NCBI RefSeq assembly: GCF_003367245.1
Contig: NZ_QRGR01000018.1
Coordinates: 1 to 64,000 of the forward strand
Source of the DNA: Pontibacter diazotrophicus
GTDB taxonomy: Bacteria > Bacteroidota > Bacteroidia > Cytophagales > Hymenobacteraceae
Reading direction: 5' to 3'
DNA: 64,000 bases
The translations under genes and the position numbers were made by a program. Positions 61,485 through 64,000 of this stretch are shown here, in pieces. The notes under the pieces are model-generated. The model had not been told where the DNA came from. It saw only the letters and a program-made list of their open reading frames with translations, and searched no databases. Position 1 is the first letter of the stretch. Each line of letters opens with the position of its first letter.

Positions 61485-63284
61485 TTAATAAACAAACTCG
61501 TTTGCTTCTATCATAGCGGCAGCTATGCGGCGGCGGGCTTCTTTGGTGTTATAAAGGTCTCTCTTAGTGAAACGCTTCAATCCCATGAACAGCAGGCGCT
61601 GCTCATCTCCTTCTGCCATAGCGGCGATAGCTTCTTTACCTGCTCTAAAAGTAGTGTCAACGGCATCGTTTACTACCACACGCACGATATCCATTTCATT
61701 GGCAGCAGCTTCTTCTCCTTTCTGGCTCACCAGTTTCTCCACGCGCAGCAGCGTTGATTCTGCCACATACGTTTTGATGGCCATATCCGCAATATTCATC
61801 AGCACTTCCTGCTCTTTTGCCAGCGAGTTCATGTACTTCTGCACTGCTGTACCTGCTGTTAGCAAAATTGCTTTTTTGAGGTTGCGGATAGCTTTATGCT
61901 CTGCGGTGAACAGGCCTTCCTCTTCTTCCGCACCAAAATCCGGTATTGCCATCAGTTCCTGCTGCACTGCCTGGGCAGGGCCCATTAAATCCAGCTCGCC
62001 TTTCATGGCTTTCTTCAGGATCATATCTACAGTGAGCATACGGTTGATTTCGTTCGTGCCCTCAAAGATGCGGTTGATGCGGGAGTCGCGGTACGCGCGA
62101 TCCATTGGGTAGTCAGCTGAGAAGCCGTAGCCACCGTATATCTGCACGCCTTCGTCTACCACATAATCCAGCACTTCAGAGCCTTCCACTTTCAGCATGG
62201 CACACTCCACGGCGAACTCACGGGCAGCTCCCAACAGCGCCTCGTTCTCGTCTGCACCACCGGCCATCAGCTCCTGCTCTTTGCGGTAGATATCCATACC
62301 ACAACGGTAAAGAGCTGATTCCACGGCATAGATGCGAATAGCCTGCTCGGCTAATTTATACTTTATGGCACCGAATTTAGAGATTGGCAGCTTAAACTGA
62401 TGGCGTTCATTCGCGTATTTCACCGACAGGTCCGCCACATGCTTTGAAGCACCAAGTGTAGCAGCGCATAGCTTGATACGGCCTATGTTGAGGATGTTGA
62501 AAGCTATCAGGTGGCCTTTGCCTATTTCGCCCAGCACATTCTCTTTGGGAACCTCGCAGTCCTCGAAAAACACCTGGCGTGTAGAAGAACCTTTAATGCC
62601 CATCTTGTGCTCCTCGTTGCCTAAGCTCACGCCTTTATAACCTCGCTCCACAATAAAGCCGGTAAACTTATCACCGTCTATCTGGGCAAACACCACAAAC
62701 ACATCGGCAAAGCCAGCGTTGGTGATCCACATTTTCTGACCGTTCAGGATATAATGCGTGCCGGCCTCGTTCAGTACAGCCTTGGTTTTAGCCGCCAGCG
62801 CGTCAGAACCAGAACCTGGCTCTGTCAGGCAGTAAGCTGATGTCCATTCGCCGCTTACCAGTTTCGGAATATAGTTCTGCTTCTGCTCTTCTGTGCCGAA
62901 GTACAAAATGGGCAACATACCGATACCCGTATGTGCCGCGAAAGCCACCGGAAACGAATGGCCACCTCCTACAGACTCTGTTACCAGCAGCGCTGTATTG
63001 AAGTCCATGTTCAGGCCACCATACTGCTCCGGGATAGATACTGCGAACAGCCCCAGTTCCCCTGCCTTTTTCATCAGGTTCTCCATCAGGCCTTCTTCGT
63101 GGTTATCAAGTCGCTCGAGCAGCGGCCACACCTCCTCGCGCACAAAGTCGCGGCAGGTCTGCGCCATCATTTGCTGCTCTTCATTAAACTCAGCAGGAAT
63201 GAACACATCCTGCGGATTGGTTTCCTTTATCAGGAACTCGCCGCCCTGTAGGACAGCGGTTTTGTTTTCTGTTGTATTTGCCAT
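61485..63284 (-). CDS. acyl-CoA dehydrogenase (long form)
   Basis: A 599-residue flavoenzyme for the first step of beta-oxidation. The acyl-CoA dehydrogenase core (about 30-420) has AYCLTEPGSGSDALAAKTKA, LNGQKMWITNAGFADVFVVF and the catalytic part YGGYGFSADYPMDRAYRDSRI, RIFEGTNEINRM, where the Glu of EGTNE is the base. The extra C-terminal ~150 residues mark the VLCAD/ACAD9-like long form common in Bacteroidota. It starts 59 bp after the thiolase stop and probably shares its operon. Confidence 0.93.
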   Translation of the reverse strand: MANTTENKTAVLQGGEFLIKETNPQDVFIPAEFNEEQQMMAQTCRDFVREEVWPLLERLDNHEEGLMENLMKKAGELGLFAVSIPEQYGGLNMDFNTALLVTESVGGGHSFPVAFAAHTGIGMLPILYFGTEEQKQNYIPKLVSGEWTSAYCLTEPGSGSDALAAKTKAVLNEAGTHYILNGQKMWITNAGFADVFVVFAQIDGDKFTGFIVERGYKGVSLGNEEHKMGIKGSSTRQVFFEDCEVPKENVLGEIGKGHLIAFNILNIGRIKLCAATLGASKHVADLSVKYANERHQFKLPISKFGAIKYKLAEQAIRIYAVESALYRCGMDIYRKEQELMAGGADENEALLGAAREFAVECAMLKVEGSEVLDYVVDEGVQIYGGYGFSADYPMDRAYRDSRINRIFEGTNEINRMLTVDMILKKAMKGELDLMGPAQAVQQELMAIPDFGAEEEEGLFTAEHKAIRNLKKAILLTAGTAVQKYMNSLAKEQEVLMNIADMAIKTYVAESTLLRVEKLVSQKGEEAAANEMDIVRVVVNDAVDTTFRAGKEAIAAMAEGDEQRLLFMGLKRFTKRDLYNTKEARRRIAAAMIEANEFVY

Positions 63285-63343
63285 TTTCTTGTCTTTTATC
63301 TTTTCATACTAAATAGCACGTTTCTCGTAGCACGGCTTTATAG

Positions 63344-64000
63344 TTACTTCAGCAGCTCATAAACCCCCGCAACACCCTGGCCGCCGCCCACGCAGGCGGT
63401 GACGAGGCCGTACTTCTTGCCTAAGCGGCGAAGCTCTGAGAACTGCTGCACGCTGAGTTTGGCACCGGAGCAGCCCAGCGGATGGCCGAGGGCGATGGCA
63501 CCTCCGCTTATATTCAACTTGTCCGGGTCGAAGTCCAGGTGACGCATCACGGCGATGGACTGAGCGGCAAAGGCCTCGTTCATTTCTATCAGGTCGATGT
63601 CGTTCAGGGTCATGCCTGCCTGCTTCAGCGCTTTTGGTACGGCGGCAATCGGGCCCATACCCATAATGCGTGGATCAACGCCACCTGTGGCATAGCTCAC
63701 GAGGCGCGCGATAGGCTCCAGGTTCAGTTCCTTGACCATGCGCTCGCTCATTACAATCACAAAGGCAGCGCCGTCTGATGTTTGTGATGAATTACCGGCT
63801 GTTACTGTACCACCTGCCGCGAAAACCGGCTTCAGCCTGGCCAGCGCCTCCAGGGAGGTGTCGGCACGAGGGCCTTCGTCTGTGTCTACCACATAAGTGC
63901 GGGTTTTCTTCTTGCCGTTCTCATCCAGGTAAGTCTCTTCTACCGTTATCGGCACGATCTGATCGTTGAAGTAGCCTTTCTCAATCGCGTTCAGTGCCTT
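63344..64000 (-). CDS. acetyl-CoA acyltransferase (thiolase), C-terminal part
   Basis: The window holds the last 218 residues of a thiolase; its frame stays open to the edge (beginning [20 protein letters not shown]) and continues beyond. Visible are [19 protein letters not shown], the catalytic His in [19 protein letters not shown] and the catalytic Cys in [16 protein letters not shown] at the C-terminus; the N-terminal nucleophilic Cys is outside. It would cleave 3-ketoacyl-CoA in the last step of beta-oxidation, next to its partner dehydrogenase. Confidence 0.92.
   Translation of the reverse strand, partial: KALNAIEKGYFNDQIVPITVEETYLDENGKKKTRTYVVDTDEGPRADTSLEALARLKPVFAAGGTVTAGNSSQTSDGAAFVIVMSERMVKELNLEPIARLVSYATGGVDPRIMGMGPIAAVPKALKQAGMTLNDIDLIEMNEAFAAQSIAVMRHLDFDPDKLNISGGAIALGHPLGCSGAKLSVQQFSELRRLGKKYGLVTACVGGGQGVAGVYELLK

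Overview
The window is ordinary chromosomal DNA from a member of the Bacteroidota, most likely the Cytophagales and probably near Pontibacter or Hymenobacter. The case rests on: promoters of the type TTG-N19..22-TAnnTTTG in front of many genes; little sign of Shine-Dalgarno sites; the gliding genes gldB, gldD and gldE; a 30S protein THX gene; a DUF2480 protein; and the order HU / TPR / tiny basic protein / rng facing mutY-ssb-gldE-gldD. The genus is an inference. I saw no insertion sequence, prophage, CRISPR array, toxin-antitoxin pair or defence island.

Layout. 1-1289: the 5' end of a 16S rRNA gene on the minus strand, preceded by four tandem, nearly identical promoters. 1.3-5 kb: tsaB-DUF2480, then rpmH-rnpA-ctpA, all minus. 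5-14 kb: M61 peptidase, FAD oxidoreductase, PfkB kinase, a self-contained tRNA-His unit, dihydroorotase, AI-2E exporter and DEAD-box helicase. 14-22 kb: a small membrane protein, upp, and an envelope group (RemB/Wzi-like barrel, MsbA-like ABC exporter, gmhA), then comM/yifB. 22-25 kb: three tandem small outer-membrane beta-barrels. 25-34 kb, minus: M20 dipeptidase, plsY, a 1596-residue exported protein of unknown function, prmA, a small exported protein, and tpiA. 34-39.4 kb: dispersed GC-rich repeats, uvrA, THX, and an MFS exporter.

39.6-49.5 kb: small unknown proteins, a group III truncated haemoglobin, an ECF sigma factor overlapping a tiny partner gene, nth, M28 peptidase, Gfo/Idh oxidoreductase, a Spy-like protein, a glycosyltransferase, gldB and another barrel. 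49.5-59 kb: rng, a 29-residue basic protein, a TPR protein and HU on the minus strand, then mutY, ssb, gldE, gldD and recG on the plus strand. 59-64 kb: an exported unknown protein, a GT2 glycosyltransferase, and an acyl-CoA dehydrogenase with the C-terminal part of a thiolase, which look like a beta-oxidation operon.

The themes are information processing (rRNA, RNase P, L34, THX, RNase G, DNA repair), envelope building (barrels, ABC exporter, gmhA, plsY, glycosyltransferases) and gliding/type IX secretion. The best candidates for something under-described are the sigma factor with its 76-residue partner, the 29-residue ribosome-like protein in the rng operon, the tandem rRNA promoter array and the 1596-residue exported protein. 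Starts were moved from the longest possible one where a signal peptide, family N-terminus or promoter position argued for it.
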